Made by a program: the position numbers and the translations under genes. This document shows, piece by piece, positions 1-8,244 of a stretch of DNA of 32,680 nucleotides (positions are counted from its first letter, which is position 1; each line of letters starts with the position of its first letter). The notes beneath the pieces were generated by a model. It was not told the DNA's origin. It did no database searches and worked only from the letters and a program-made list of their open reading frames with translations. The DNA comes from an uncultured Prevotella sp. (GTDB taxonomy: Bacteria; Bacteroidota; Bacteroidia; Bacteroidales; Bacteroidaceae): positions 1-32,680 of the forward strand of contig USDT01000033.1 in NCBI GenBank assembly GCA_900553465.1, given 5' to 3'.

Positions 1-80
1 CATCTCTTTTGCGATTTTATTTTGTCAAAAAAAAGTCAAGAAAATCTGTAAGTCCGGCCCTCGAGTTTTCTCTAAAAAGG
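1..80 (+). repeat. Dispersed ~80-bp repeat, copy A
   Basis: The first 80 bases match the reverse complement of 24781-24860 without gaps. By hand I count about 13 differences, so about 84% identity. The most conserved part is a CATCTCTTT start, then GTC-A8-GTCAA, then GAGTTTTCT. The copy begins at the window edge, so its true left end is unknown. No reading frame crosses it. The function is not recognised. Confidence 0.75.
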
Positions 81-480
81 CCCATCTTACGGGTAAGAAA
101 ATGCACGGAAAATATGCATTATTCTTGCGGTAAGAATTTATCGGTAGTGGCAACGTGAATTTATTGCAATGCGAACACAAGTGCAACCTATATCCCAACC
201 TCTACGCATTGTCCGGAATTTTTCCTTTTCCCCGCAATACTTCATAAATAAAACCTATCTCCACAGGATTTCCGTCAATCCACGATTCCGACACTTTTCC
301 GCCATTTCATCGATGCGTTTATTATTCAGAACAACTGTTCCTAACAAACCATAAAAGCCCCATAAAACCGTAAAAAGTGCCATTCCATCGCGTTCATTCC
401 GTCCTACGACAAAAGAGCAAAGGCCTTTCCGTCGCACACAGCGGATTTTTCCTGTTTGCGGCAAACTGCCGGCATACGTT
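81..480. other. Gene-free stretch downstream of dgt
   Basis: Apart from the repeat and dyads at its left end, I see no convincing gene. One short minus-strand frame (ATG at 383, stop at 255-257, 42 residues) would encode a hydrophobic segment (FTVLWGFYGLLGTVVL) followed by a charged tail, as a small membrane protein could. It has no recognisable promoter or homologue known to me, so it is not called. The stretch is visibly more AT-rich than the neighbouring genes. No strong terminator for dgt was found. Confidence 0.4.
85..137. promoter_or_regulatory. Cluster of three short dyads
   Basis: Three inverted repeats lie within 53 bases. TCTTAC-GG-GTAAGA is at 85-98, ATGCA with TGCAT is at about 101-119, and ATTCTT-GCGGT-AAGAAT is at 121-137. 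The first and third resemble each other (TCTT-CGG-TAAGA), as two operator half-sites for one dimeric regulator would. No gene start follows directly on either strand within the window, so the controlled gene, if any, is not visible. Confidence 0.3.
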
Positions 481-1824
481 TCAGACAATAGGAAGCGAAG
501 TGCCGTTTATCTTCTGATAGATATCAAGTGCGAATATATCTGTCATTCCACTCACAAAATCTATCACGGCCATGATGCGTGTCTCCAGGTCGTCACTGTT
601 TATATCATACTGGCTGCTGAACCGTTTGCGCAGCTGACCCGAATGGAATTTCTCCGGACTGAGGGCAGCCTCCATCAGCGTTTCCATCAGTGTCTCAATG
701 ATTTTATAACCGCTCAGCTCCACATCGAGCACCGGTTTGCTGTTGTATATTTTCTCGCAGCTCAGCTTTGCACAGGCTTTGTAGGCATCGCGCACAAGCG
801 GGTCGATGTTGTCGATAAGACTTCCTTCGAGTGTGCCCGACATTATCTCGTCCTCATGCTCTACAAAAGCGCGTGTGCATTCCGCCACGAGTTTGCCTAT
901 CACCCGCGCCCTCATATACACTACCTTTTCGTTGTCGTCGGTCACATCTTCATCCACTATGCGTTGGAGAAGATATTTCCGGGTATCCTCATCAAAGAAT
1001 CCGAGCAGCAGACGCTCCGTCTCATCGTATGTGAGAATCTTCAGTTTGTGGGCGTCTTCGATGTCCATTATCTCATAACAGATGTCGTCCGCCGCCTCTA
1101 CAAGATAAACCAGCGGATGTCGTGCGTATCTTATCGGTTCGCCGGGTGCCGACTTGCGGATTATGCCCAATTCATCGGCGATTTTACAGTAAGCGTCGGC
1201 CTCCGTACAGAAGAAGCCGTACTTGCCGTGAGAACCGGCACAACTGCTCGAGAATGGATATTTCACCACACTTGCAAGAAGCGTGTATGTCATGACGAAA
1301 CCGCCTATACGGCGTCCGCGGAAACGGTGGGTAAGCAGGCGGAACACATTGGCATTACCCTCGAAACGTATGATATCGTTCCACATTCCCGGGTTCACAA
1401 GATCCTTCACCCGTTGTCCCGCGCCATCAGTAAAGAATGCCTGGATGGCCTTCTCGCCGCTGTGTCCGAACGGAGGATTACCCATGTCGTGTGCAAGACA
1501 GGCGGTGCTGACTATGGTTCCGATCTCCTCAAACAGTGTTTCGCCAAGTGTCGGGTCGCGTTTTATTATCTCATGCGCCACGTCATTGCCCAGCGACATG
1601 CCCACACTCGCCACTTCAAGGCTGTGGGTAAGCCGGTTGTGCACGAAGATACTGCCCGGAAGCGGGAACACCTGCGTCTTGTTCTGCATGCGGCGGAACG
1701 GTGCCGAGAATATCAACCGGTCGTAGTCGCGCTTGAACTCCGACCTGTCGTCATGACGCTGAGCGTGCCTCTCTTCCTGTCCGAAACGTTTGTTGGAAAT
1801 CAGTTTGTGCCAATCCATTCTCAT
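481..1824 (-). CDS. dgt: Deoxyguanosinetriphosphate triphosphohydrolase (dGTPase)
   Basis: Cytosolic HD-domain enzyme that hydrolyses dGTP to deoxyguanosine and tripolyphosphate. With the chosen start it has 447 residues, the usual size for the long Bacteroidetes form. The metal-binding HD signature is clear: H67 in NRLTHSLEV, H112-D113 in LAHDMGNPPFGHSG, and a further acidic site in EAADDICYEI. The conserved opening DWHKLISNKRFGQE supports a start at the ATG of 1824 or 1818. An upstream in-frame ATG at 1845 would lie almost on the transcription start predicted from the promoter at 1853-1884, so it is less likely. The gene is divergent from dut, another nucleotide-pool enzyme. Confidence 0.95.
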   Translation of the reverse strand: MRMDWHKLISNKRFGQEERHAQRHDDRSEFKRDYDRLIFSAPFRRMQNKTQVFPLPGSIFVHNRLTHSLEVASVGMSLGNDVAHEIIKRDPTLGETLFEEIGTIVSTACLAHDMGNPPFGHSGEKAIQAFFTDGAGQRVKDLVNPGMWNDIIRFEGNANVFRLLTHRFRGRRIGGFVMTYTLLASVVKYPFSSSCAGSHGKYGFFCTEADAYCKIADELGIIRKSAPGEPIRYARHPLVYLVEAADDICYEIMDIEDAHKLKILTYDETERLLLGFFDEDTRKYLLQRIVDEDVTDDNEKVVYMRARVIGKLVAECTRAFVEHEDEIMSGTLEGSLIDNIDPLVRDAYKACAKLSCEKIYNSKPVLDVELSGYKIIETLMETLMEAALSPEKFHSGQLRKRFSSQYDINSDDLETRIMAVIDFVSGMTDIFALDIYQKINGTSLPIV

Positions 1825-1852
1825 ATATTCAGTCTTTGATGTCATTACGACA

Positions 1853-1884
1853 CAAAATTAGACTAATTTATTCCCATTTCCAAA
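1853..1884 (-). promoter_or_regulatory. Promoter of dgt
   Basis: Read on the minus strand this is TTTG (1884-1881), a 20-base spacer, then TAATTTTG (1860-1853). That is a full match to the Bacteroidetes -33/-7 pattern TTTG-N19-21-TAnnTTTG. The transcript would start near 1847, about 25 bases before the preferred dgt start. Confidence 0.75.
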
Positions 1885-2017
1885 AATATCATTGCTTTTT
1901 TGTCCTGCTCCCGCCCCACGCCAGCCGTCTTGTGATAAAATGTCCTGCAAACTGCCGTTCCGGTTGTCCGTAAGTATTATTTAATGCTAAAATTTAAGTT
2001 ATGTGAATATTATTAGT

Positions 2018-2025
2018 TATTTTTG
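2018..2025 (+). promoter_or_regulatory. -7 element of the dut promoter
   Basis: TATTTTTG fits the Bacteroidetes -7 consensus TAnnTTTG. No good -33 box is visible at the expected distance in the AT-rich upstream sequence. A TTG in the dut frame at 2023 lies inside this element, which argues that translation starts at the ATG of 2047 instead. Confidence 0.6.
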
Positions 2026-2046
2026 CAAACTAAAACAATAACGGCG

Positions 2047-2484
2047 ATGATTAAAATCAAAGTAGTAAACAAAGGCAATCAACAGTTACCAGAATACGCA
2101 ACACCGCTCAGTGCCGGAATGGACCTGCGGGCAAACATAGGTGAGGACATCGTGCTCAGACCGATGGAACGCCGCATTGTGCCCACCGGACTCTACATAG
2201 CACTGCCTGCCGGATACGAGGCACAGGTGAGACCGCGCAGCGGACTCGCACTCAAACACGGCATAACCGTGCTGAACAGTCCCGGAACAATCGACGCCGA
2301 CTACCGCGGCGAGATAGGTGTGCTGCTGATAAACCTGTCCGACAAGGATTTTGTCATCACCGACGGAGAACGCATTGCACAGATGGTGATAGCACGCCAC
2401 GAACAGGGCGAATTCGAAATAGTGGACGAGCTGGACACCACAGAGCGCGGCGAAGGCGGATACGGACACACAGGAGTCAAGTAA
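2047..2484 (+). CDS. dut: dUTP diphosphatase (dUTPase)
   Basis: Trimeric dUTPase that converts dUTP to dUMP and pyrophosphate, keeping uracil out of DNA and feeding dTMP synthesis. It has 145 residues, normal for the family. All five signature motifs are seen in order: [26 protein letters not shown] with the catalytic Asp, GERIAQ, and the C-terminal glycine-rich [10 protein letters not shown] that closes over the nucleotide. The ATG at 2047 is chosen because the longer frame begins inside the promoter. The next gene starts 5 bases after the stop, so dut heads an operon with the TPR protein. Confidence 0.97.
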   Translation: MIKIKVVNKGNQQLPEYATPLSAGMDLRANIGEDIVLRPMERRIVPTGLYIALPAGYEAQVRPRSGLALKHGITVLNSPGTIDADYRGEIGVLLINLSDKDFVITDGERIAQMVIARHEQGEFEIVDELDTTERGEGGYGHTGVK

Positions 2485-2489
2485 GAACA

Positions 2490-4268
2490 ATGTCTAAATC
2501 ATCGATAAACAAACTGCCACTCGTCATCATATCGGCGATATTGCTCGGTGCGATATTGCCTATGACGGTTCATGGCAGCAATGAAAACAACACACCGACG
2601 GCTTCCGGCGACAGTCTTTCCTACAACGACAGGCGCCGGTATGACTATTTCTTCATCGAAGCCATCCGCAAACAGAATGCAGGCGAGTACGACGCGGCAT
2701 TCGAACTGCTGAACCATTGTCTGGAGATAAAGCCCGACGCTGCCGAGGCCTATTACGCCAGAGCGTCATATTTCTCCGAGATGCAGATGGACTCGCTGGC
2801 TTTGCGCGACATAGAGAAAGCCGCTTCGCTCAATCCAGAGAATGACACCTATCAGGAACGGGTGGCACAATACTACATCGGCTCAGGCAACTACGACAAG
2901 GCCATAACGGCATACGAAAACCTGTTTGAGCACCACAAGGACCGCAGCGACGTGCTCAACGTTCTTGTGCAGCTGTATAATCAGAAAAAGGACTACAAAA
3001 ACATGCTCGACGCCCTTACCCGTATCGAGCAGATAGAAGGAAGCAGCGACGAGCTGACTCTTGCCAAAATGAACGTCTACGAGATGAAAGGCGACAAGAA
3101 AATGGCGGAAAAGATGCTCAAGTCGCTCACCGAAACCCATCCCAACGATGCCATCTACAAAGTGATGTACGGCAACTGGCTGCTGCAGAAAGGCAAGGAA
3201 AAGGAAGCCTACGATATGCTCACCGCCGCACTGAAGGACGATCCGGACAACGAAGCGGCCCAGAGTTCGATGTACGACTACTACCGCTCGTCAGGCCAGG
3301 ATTCGCTCGCGACAATAGTGCGCGACGGCATACTGCTCAACAAAAAGACATCTTCGAAGACCAAAATATCAATGCTCAACCAGCTGATAAAGGAAAGCGA
3401 GAAGAGCGGTGGCGACAGCATTGCCATACTCGAGATGTTCGACAAGGTGATAGCATCGGACAAGTCCGACGCCGACATCGCCACACTGAAAGCTGCATAT
3501 ATGGAACTTAAGAAGATGCCGGAGGACACCGTGAACAACGCTTTCAAATATGTACTGAGCGTGGCACCCGAAAACACTTACGCCACAAAGAAGCTCATAG
3601 AGTCTTATTGGAACAAGCAGAAATGGGACGACATCGTGAATCTGTGCACGCAGTCGGTGCTCTACAACCCTGAGGACATGACCCTGTACTACTTCATGGG
3701 CCTCGCCTACTTCCAGAAAGACGACGATGACAAAGCCCTCGACGCCCTGAAAAGAGGTGTGGACGAGATAAACGACGAAAGCGATCCGGCCATCGTGTCA
3801 GACTTCTACGCCATCATGGGCGACATACTTTATAAGAAAGGCATGCCCGAAGAGGCTTTTGCTGCCTACGACAGCTGCCTGCAGTGGCAGGAAGACAACA
3901 TTGCCTGCCTCAACAACTACGCTTACTATCTCAGCGAACTCAACCGCGATCTTGACAAAGCGGAGCAGATGAGCTACAAGACAGTGAACGCAGAACCGAG
4001 CAACGCCACATATCTTGACACCTATGCATGGATTCTTTTCCTGAAAGGACGCTACAGCGAGGCCAAGAGTTTCATAGATCAGGCGCTGGCAGCAGAAACA
4101 GACAGCACCATCAGTGCAGTTGTAATAGAACACGCCGGCGACATATACGCCATGAACGGCGATATGACCAAGGCTGTGGAATACTGGGAGAAAGCGCTCA
4201 GCATGGGCGGCGAGAAAGCAATACTGAAGAAAAAGATACAGCAGAGAAAATACATAAAGAAGAAGTGA
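2490..4268 (+). CDS. Secreted tetratricopeptide-repeat protein
   Basis: A 592-residue exported protein. An N-terminal signal segment (residues 5-29, LPLVIISAILLGAILPMTVHG) precedes many TPR units spread over about residues 50-580. Examples are AAEAYYARASYF, PDNEAAQSSMYDYY, MTLYYFMGLAYF and ATYLDTYAWILF. TPR arrays are protein-binding scaffolds and no catalytic motif is visible. It starts 5 bases after dut and is followed by DUF4292 and EnvC-like genes. From memory this order recurs in Bacteroidales, which suggests a cell-envelope role with those partners, but that is inference. The signal lacks a lipobox Cys, so a periplasmic location is likely. Confidence 0.9.
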   Translation: MSKSSINKLPLVIISAILLGAILPMTVHGSNENNTPTASGDSLSYNDRRRYDYFFIEAIRKQNAGEYDAAFELLNHCLEIKPDAAEAYYARASYFSEMQMDSLALRDIEKAASLNPENDTYQERVAQYYIGSGNYDKAITAYENLFEHHKDRSDVLNVLVQLYNQKKDYKNMLDALTRIEQIEGSSDELTLAKMNVYEMKGDKKMAEKMLKSLTETHPNDAIYKVMYGNWLLQKGKEKEAYDMLTAALKDDPDNEAAQSSMYDYYRSSGQDSLATIVRDGILLNKKTSSKTKISMLNQLIKESEKSGGDSIAILEMFDKVIASDKSDADIATLKAAYMELKKMPEDTVNNAFKYVLSVAPENTYATKKLIESYWNKQKWDDIVNLCTQSVLYNPEDMTLYYFMGLAYFQKDDDDKALDALKRGVDEINDESDPAIVSDFYAIMGDILYKKGMPEEAFAAYDSCLQWQEDNIACLNNYAYYLSELNRDLDKAEQMSYKTVNAEPSNATYLDTYAWILFLKGRYSEAKSFIDQALAAETDSTISAVVIEHAGDIYAMNGDMTKAVEYWEKALSMGGEKAILKKKIQQRKYIKKK

Positions 4269-4282
4269 GCGCGGCAAGCCGT

Positions 4283-4317
4283 ACTTCCGGGCGGAAGTTT
4301 CCACCACAGCCCGGTGG
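4283..4317 (+). other. Two small hairpins after the TPR gene
   Basis: ACTTCC-GGGC-GGAAGT (4283-4298) and CCACC-N7-GGTGG (4301-4317) lie back to back 15 bases after the TPR stop codon. No U tract follows, so they are not a standard intrinsic terminator. They may protect the upstream mRNA or mark a processing site within the dut-to-EnvC run. The 190-base gap holding them has no gene and no clear promoter. Confidence 0.3.
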
Positions 4318-4458
4318 CAGGGCCACTACACACTGATGACTCTTCAATACGGCCTACAGACAACATACGGCCGGCAAGACATGTTCTGAGACACAGCATC
4401 GCGCCGCAAACCGCCGCACATTCTTCCACATACCACACAACAACAAACCATTCATGAT

Positions 4459-5343
4459 ATGAAATCATTCAGACTGATACTTCCGCTTCTGCTCCTGCTC
4501 GCATCGTGCGCAAGCAAGAAATCCATCGTGTCAGACAGCGGACAGAAGGACGCCTCCGTCAGCGCCGGCGGACAGCAGACTGCAGGAATAGAGAAACTCG
4601 CGTTCATGCAGAAAGTGGCCGACAGCCGTGTATATGCCAAGAACATCGTGGGCAACATGACTTTCAGCATCCAGACAAAGGGCAACGACGTGTCCGTGCC
4701 GGGCTCGGTACACATGCGCGAGAACGAGATCATCAGACTGCAGATATTCATTCCGCTGCTCGGCAGCGAGATAGGCCGCATAGAATTCACACCCGACCAG
4801 GTGCTCATAATCGACCGCATGCACAAAGAATACATACAGGCCGGTTACGACCAGGTGGCGTTTCTCAAAAACAACGGCATCAACTTCTACACTCTGCAGG
4901 CCCTGTTCTGGAACCGTCTGTTCCTGCCGGGTGAGGAAAAAGTGAGCGAGTCGGCCCTCCGCAAGTTCGAGGTGGATACCAATGCCGCCGGACAGACTCT
5001 GCCAATAACATTCACTAACGGCAACATGACCTTCACATGGAATGCCGGCAAGAGCGACGGACAGATAACCGAAGCCAACGTGGCCTACCGCAGCGCCACG
5101 CACGGAACATCGACACTCAACTGGAAGTACGCCAACTTCAAGAGCGTGGGAGTGAAACTTTTCCCGTCGCTCCAGACATTCAAGTTCACCACCACGGCCA
5201 CAAACAGACAGCAGGAAGCAACCGTGAGCATCAGGATGAGTGAAGTGAAGGACGACTCCAAATGGGACACGAAGACCACAATATCGTCAAAATACAAGAA
5301 GGTAAGCACCGATGAAATAATAAAAAAACTATTGAGCCTTTAA
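4459..5343 (+). CDS. DUF4292 family lipoprotein
   Basis: A 294-residue predicted lipoprotein. The signal peptide MKSFRLILPLLLLLASC ends in a lipobox (LASC) with lipidation at Cys17. The mature part is largely beta-rich (for example FSIQTKGNDVSVPGSVHM and ATVSIRMSEVKDDSKWDT). I assign it to the Bacteroidetes family DUF4292 from its overall pattern and from its place before an EnvC-like gene. The biochemical role is unknown. The stop codon TAA abuts the ATG of the next gene with no gap, so the two are almost certainly co-translated. Membrane anchoring beside a murein-hydrolase activator suggests an envelope-assembly role, which is inference. Confidence 0.85.
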   Translation: MKSFRLILPLLLLLASCASKKSIVSDSGQKDASVSAGGQQTAGIEKLAFMQKVADSRVYAKNIVGNMTFSIQTKGNDVSVPGSVHMRENEIIRLQIFIPLLGSEIGRIEFTPDQVLIIDRMHKEYIQAGYDQVAFLKNNGINFYTLQALFWNRLFLPGEEKVSESALRKFEVDTNAAGQTLPITFTNGNMTFTWNAGKSDGQITEANVAYRSATHGTSTLNWKYANFKSVGVKLFPSLQTFKFTTTATNRQQEATVSIRMSEVKDDSKWDTKTTISSKYKKVSTDEIIKKLLSL

Positions 5344-6951
5344 ATGAAACGTATTTTCTCCATATTTCTCATTCTCGCGCTGGCCATGACACTGCCGGCA
5401 CAGACCAAGCGCACCACTCAGACCAAGAAGACAACAACCACGGCCACAAAAAAGAAGACGACTTCAAAACGCACCACACAGAGCAAAAAGAAGACCTCGT
5501 CAACAAAAAAGACAGCCACATACAGCAACTCTTCCATAAAGGGTCTGCAGTCAAAGCGCTCGCAGCTGCAGAAGAACATCAAGCAGCAGGAGAAGGCTCT
5601 GCGCACCAACAAGGCTGATGTGCAGAAGCGTCTGCAGAATCTTCTGGTGATAAACAGCGAGATTGACAAACACGAGAAAAACATCCGGCAGATAGAAAGC
5701 GAGATAAAGACGCTCGACAACAACATAAAGATACTCAACGCGCAGCTCAAAACGCTCGAACGCCAGCTGAAGGAACGCAAGGCGAAATACATAAAGTCGA
5801 TGAGATACATCACACGCCGGCACACCGTGCAGGACCGACTCATGTTCATTTTCTCGGCCGAGAGCTTCACACAGATGTACCGCCGCATGCGCTTCGTGCG
5901 CGAATATGCAGCATACCAGCGGGCACAGGGCGAAATGGTTAAGTCGAAACAGGAGCAGGTGCGTGAGAAACAGACACAGCTGCAACAGGTGAAGAACCAG
6001 AAAAACAGTCTTCTGAACAAAGGACAGAGAGAGCGCGAGTCGCTCGAAGGACAGAAGGACGAGCAGCAGAAAATGGTGAAGACCCTGCAGAAACAGCAGC
6101 GCACCATACAACAGCTCATAGACAAACAGCGCAAGGAAGACGCCGCGCTGAACGCTCAGATAGACCGCCTCATCGCCGAGGAAGTGGCCAAAGCCAAGGC
6201 ACGTGCCGAAGCTGAAGCCAAGCGCAAGGCCGAGGAAGAGGCCAGAAAGAAACGCGCCGAGGAACTGGCACGCAGAAAAGCGGCTGCCGAAGCCGAGGCA
6301 AGAGAGAACGCCAAACGCATAGCCGAGGCACGCAAGCGTGAGGAGAAGATGAAGGAGGCGGCAAGGAAGGCTGCCGAACGCGACAACGAGCGTGCACGCG
6401 AGAAAGCAATGCAGAAAGCACGTGAGGCAACAGCCGAACGCGAAGCGGCCGAACGCAAGGCCGAGGCCGACGAGCGTCGCAACCGCGAGGAGATGGCACG
6501 CGAGAAGCGTCGCGCCACAACAAGCTCGACTGTGAGCAGCGCCGACCGCAAACTGAGCGGCAGTTTCGAAGCCAACCGCGGACGCCTGCCAATGCCTATC
6601 ACCGGCACCTACCGCATTGTAAGCCACTTCGGACAGAACAACGTGGAGGGCCTCAAGGGCGTGACTATCGACAACAAGGGTATCAACATCCTTGGAAGTC
6701 CGGGCTGCAAGGCCCGCGCCATATTCAACGGCGAGGTGAGCGCGGTATTCGGATTCGGCGGTTCAATGGTCGTAATGGTACGCCACGGAATCTACATCTC
6801 CGTATACTGCAACCTCAGCTCCGTAAGCGTGCACCGCGGACAGAGCGTATCTACAGGCCAACAACTCGGTACTGTGGCACGCGACAACATACTGCAATTC
6901 CAGCTGCGCCGCAATCTTGAGAAGCTGAATCCGGAGTCATGGCTCAGATGA
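5344..6951 (+). CDS. EnvC-like murein hydrolase activator (coiled coil plus degenerate LytM/M23)
   Basis: A 535-residue exported protein. A signal peptide (residues 1-20, ending LPAQ) is followed by a Lys/Thr/Ser-rich low-complexity stretch (about 21-58), long coiled coils (about 65-270), an Ala/Glu/Lys/Arg-rich helix (about 272-393) and a C-terminal LytM/M23 domain (about 414-535). EnvC proteins use this build to switch on septal amidases. The zinc ligands of active M23 peptidases are not conserved: the HxGxD site reads NKGINI (444-449, Asp replaced by N448), and the final HxH site reads QFQ (518-520). H481 in RHG remains. This fits an activator rather than a peptidase. It is directly coupled to the DUF4292 gene and ends before a terminator. 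Confidence 0.92.
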   Translation: MKRIFSIFLILALAMTLPAQTKRTTQTKKTTTTATKKKTTSKRTTQSKKKTSSTKKTATYSNSSIKGLQSKRSQLQKNIKQQEKALRTNKADVQKRLQNLLVINSEIDKHEKNIRQIESEIKTLDNNIKILNAQLKTLERQLKERKAKYIKSMRYITRRHTVQDRLMFIFSAESFTQMYRRMRFVREYAAYQRAQGEMVKSKQEQVREKQTQLQQVKNQKNSLLNKGQRERESLEGQKDEQQKMVKTLQKQQRTIQQLIDKQRKEDAALNAQIDRLIAEEVAKAKARAEAEAKRKAEEEARKKRAEELARRKAAAEAEARENAKRIAEARKREEKMKEAARKAAERDNERAREKAMQKAREATAEREAAERKAEADERRNREEMAREKRRATTSSTVSSADRKLSGSFEANRGRLPMPITGTYRIVSHFGQNNVEGLKGVTIDNKGINILGSPGCKARAIFNGEVSAVFGFGGSMVVMVRHGIYISVYCNLSSVSVHRGQSVSTGQQLGTVARDNILQFQLRRNLEKLNPESWLR

Positions 6952-7030
6952 TGAGCCGAACCGGCCGGCGGAAAAGAGCCTTCCGGACATGACAACACAT
7001 GCAACAGACCCACATAAAACATATATACAG

Positions 7031-7067
7031 AAAATCCCCGCACCATCAGGCGCGGGGATTTTTTTGT
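7031..7067 (+). terminator. Intrinsic terminator after the dut-to-EnvC run
   Basis: A perfect 11-base-pair stem (7031-7041 with 7052-7062, core ATCCCCGC/GCGGGGAT) has a 10-base loop and runs into T residues through 7065. It lies 79 bases after the EnvC-like stop codon and 29 bases before the argE stop codon. It may also act on the convergent argE transcript, though the T tract on that strand is shorter. Confidence 0.88.
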
Positions 7068-7095
7068 TTATCCTTTTTCGTTTTTCATTTTTCCG

Positions 7096-8172
7096 TCATA
7101 CAGTCTGCCCGCCGAGATCGAGTCCGTCGAGCATCCGCACATACACGTCTATGGCATCAGCTATCTCGCTCAGGCATATATACTCGTCGGCCGAATGCGA
7201 ACGCGCCGAGTCGCCCGGTCCTATCTTCAGCGAGTCGAACGGCATAAGCGCCTGGTCGCTGAGCGTAGGCGATCCGAAAGGCGTCATGCCCAACTCCACA
7301 CAACGGCGCACAAGAGGATGATCGTCGCTGATACCCGATGAGTGAAGACGGAACGAACGTGCCTTCACTTCGCTCTTCAGGTGGCTGCGCACTATGTCAT
7401 ACACTTCCTCATTGGTGTAAAGCTCGTTGGTGCGCACGTCCACTACCATCGTGCAACGGTCGGGTACCACGTTGTGCTGTGTACCGGCGTTTATCACCGT
7501 CACGTTCATCTGCGTAGGTCCGAGAAAGCGGCTCACCTTCTCAAGCTTATAGCTTCGCATCCAACACAGATCTTCCAAAGCCTCGTATATGGCGTTCACG
7601 CCTTCGCCGCGGGCTGCATGTCCGGACTTACCACGGGCCGTGACGTCGAGTACCATCAGTCCTTTCTCTGCCACAGCGGGCTGCATGCGTGTGGGTTCGC
7701 CCACTATCGCTACGTCGATACGTGGCAGTTGTGGCAGCACCATGGATATGCCCGATGCACCGGACACCTCTTCCTCGGCCGACGCCAGATACACCATATT
7801 ATAACTTCTGCGCCGTCCCGACATTATGCGGAACACCTGCAGGAGCGCCACAAGTCCGCCTCCACAGTCATTACTACCCAATCCGTATAAACGGTCGCCC
7901 TCTACCTGTGGCTCGTATGGGTCGCGCGTCCACGAGTCCACCGGCCTCACAGTGTCTATGTGAGCATTGAGCAATAGCGTGGGCCTGCGCTCATCGTAAT
8001 TGCTGTCAGTCACCCATACATTGTTTCCTGCACGCCGACACGTCATGCCCCACTCCTTTAGCGTACTCTCCATCACGTCGGCGGCCTTCTCTTCCGAACG
8101 ACTCACCGACGGCACGGCTATCAGTTTTTTGAGCAATGCCACGGCATCGCCCGCATAATCTCTATTGTCCAT
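7096..8172 (-). CDS. argE: M20 family N-acetyl/N-succinyl-ornithine deacylase
   Basis: Cytosolic zinc amidohydrolase of the M20/ArgE/DapE family, 358 residues. Family metal sites are seen: H71 and D73 in NAHIDTV, D102 in GSNDCGG, E133-E135 in SAEEEVSG (base and ligand), E159 in VGEPT, and a late His in SARSHSADEY. The sequence closely resembles the Bacteroides ArgE I know, which frees ornithine in arginine synthesis; Bacteroides is known to use succinylated intermediates. Substrate choice cannot be read from the sequence. The ATG at 8172 is preferred over a TTG at 8196. No other arginine gene is nearby. Transcription probably starts in the adjacent 88-bp repeat. Confidence 0.88.
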   Translation of the reverse strand: MDNRDYAGDAVALLKKLIAVPSVSRSEEKAADVMESTLKEWGMTCRRAGNNVWVTDSNYDERRPTLLLNAHIDTVRPVDSWTRDPYEPQVEGDRLYGLGSNDCGGGLVALLQVFRIMSGRRRSYNMVYLASAEEEVSGASGISMVLPQLPRIDVAIVGEPTRMQPAVAEKGLMVLDVTARGKSGHAARGEGVNAIYEALEDLCWMRSYKLEKVSRFLGPTQMNVTVINAGTQHNVVPDRCTMVVDVRTNELYTNEEVYDIVRSHLKSEVKARSFRLHSSGISDDHPLVRRCVELGMTPFGSPTLSDQALMPFDSLKIGPGDSARSHSADEYICLSEIADAIDVYVRMLDGLDLGGQTV

Positions 8173-8244
8173 AATGATGATAATATAATTGCGCAAGCCG
8201 CAGAGTTTCCTTTCCCTTCTGCAGCCTCATCTGCATGTCATGTT

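Noticed and set aside
255..383. Possible 42-residue membrane protein on the minus strand after dgt
   Set aside because: It has a hydrophobic segment but no promoter, no known relative and no comparison to support translation. It is kept only as a note.
643..1839. Long open frame on the plus strand opposite dgt (about 400 codons)
   Set aside because: It lies wholly antisense to a clear dGTPase gene, has no domain motif and follows from the codon bias of the real gene.
5551..6627. Minus-strand frame of about 360 codons opposite the EnvC-like gene
   Set aside because: Its Leu/Phe/Cys-rich translation mirrors the Glu/Lys/Arg/Ala codons of the coiled coil. The plus-strand protein has a signal peptide and a LytM domain.
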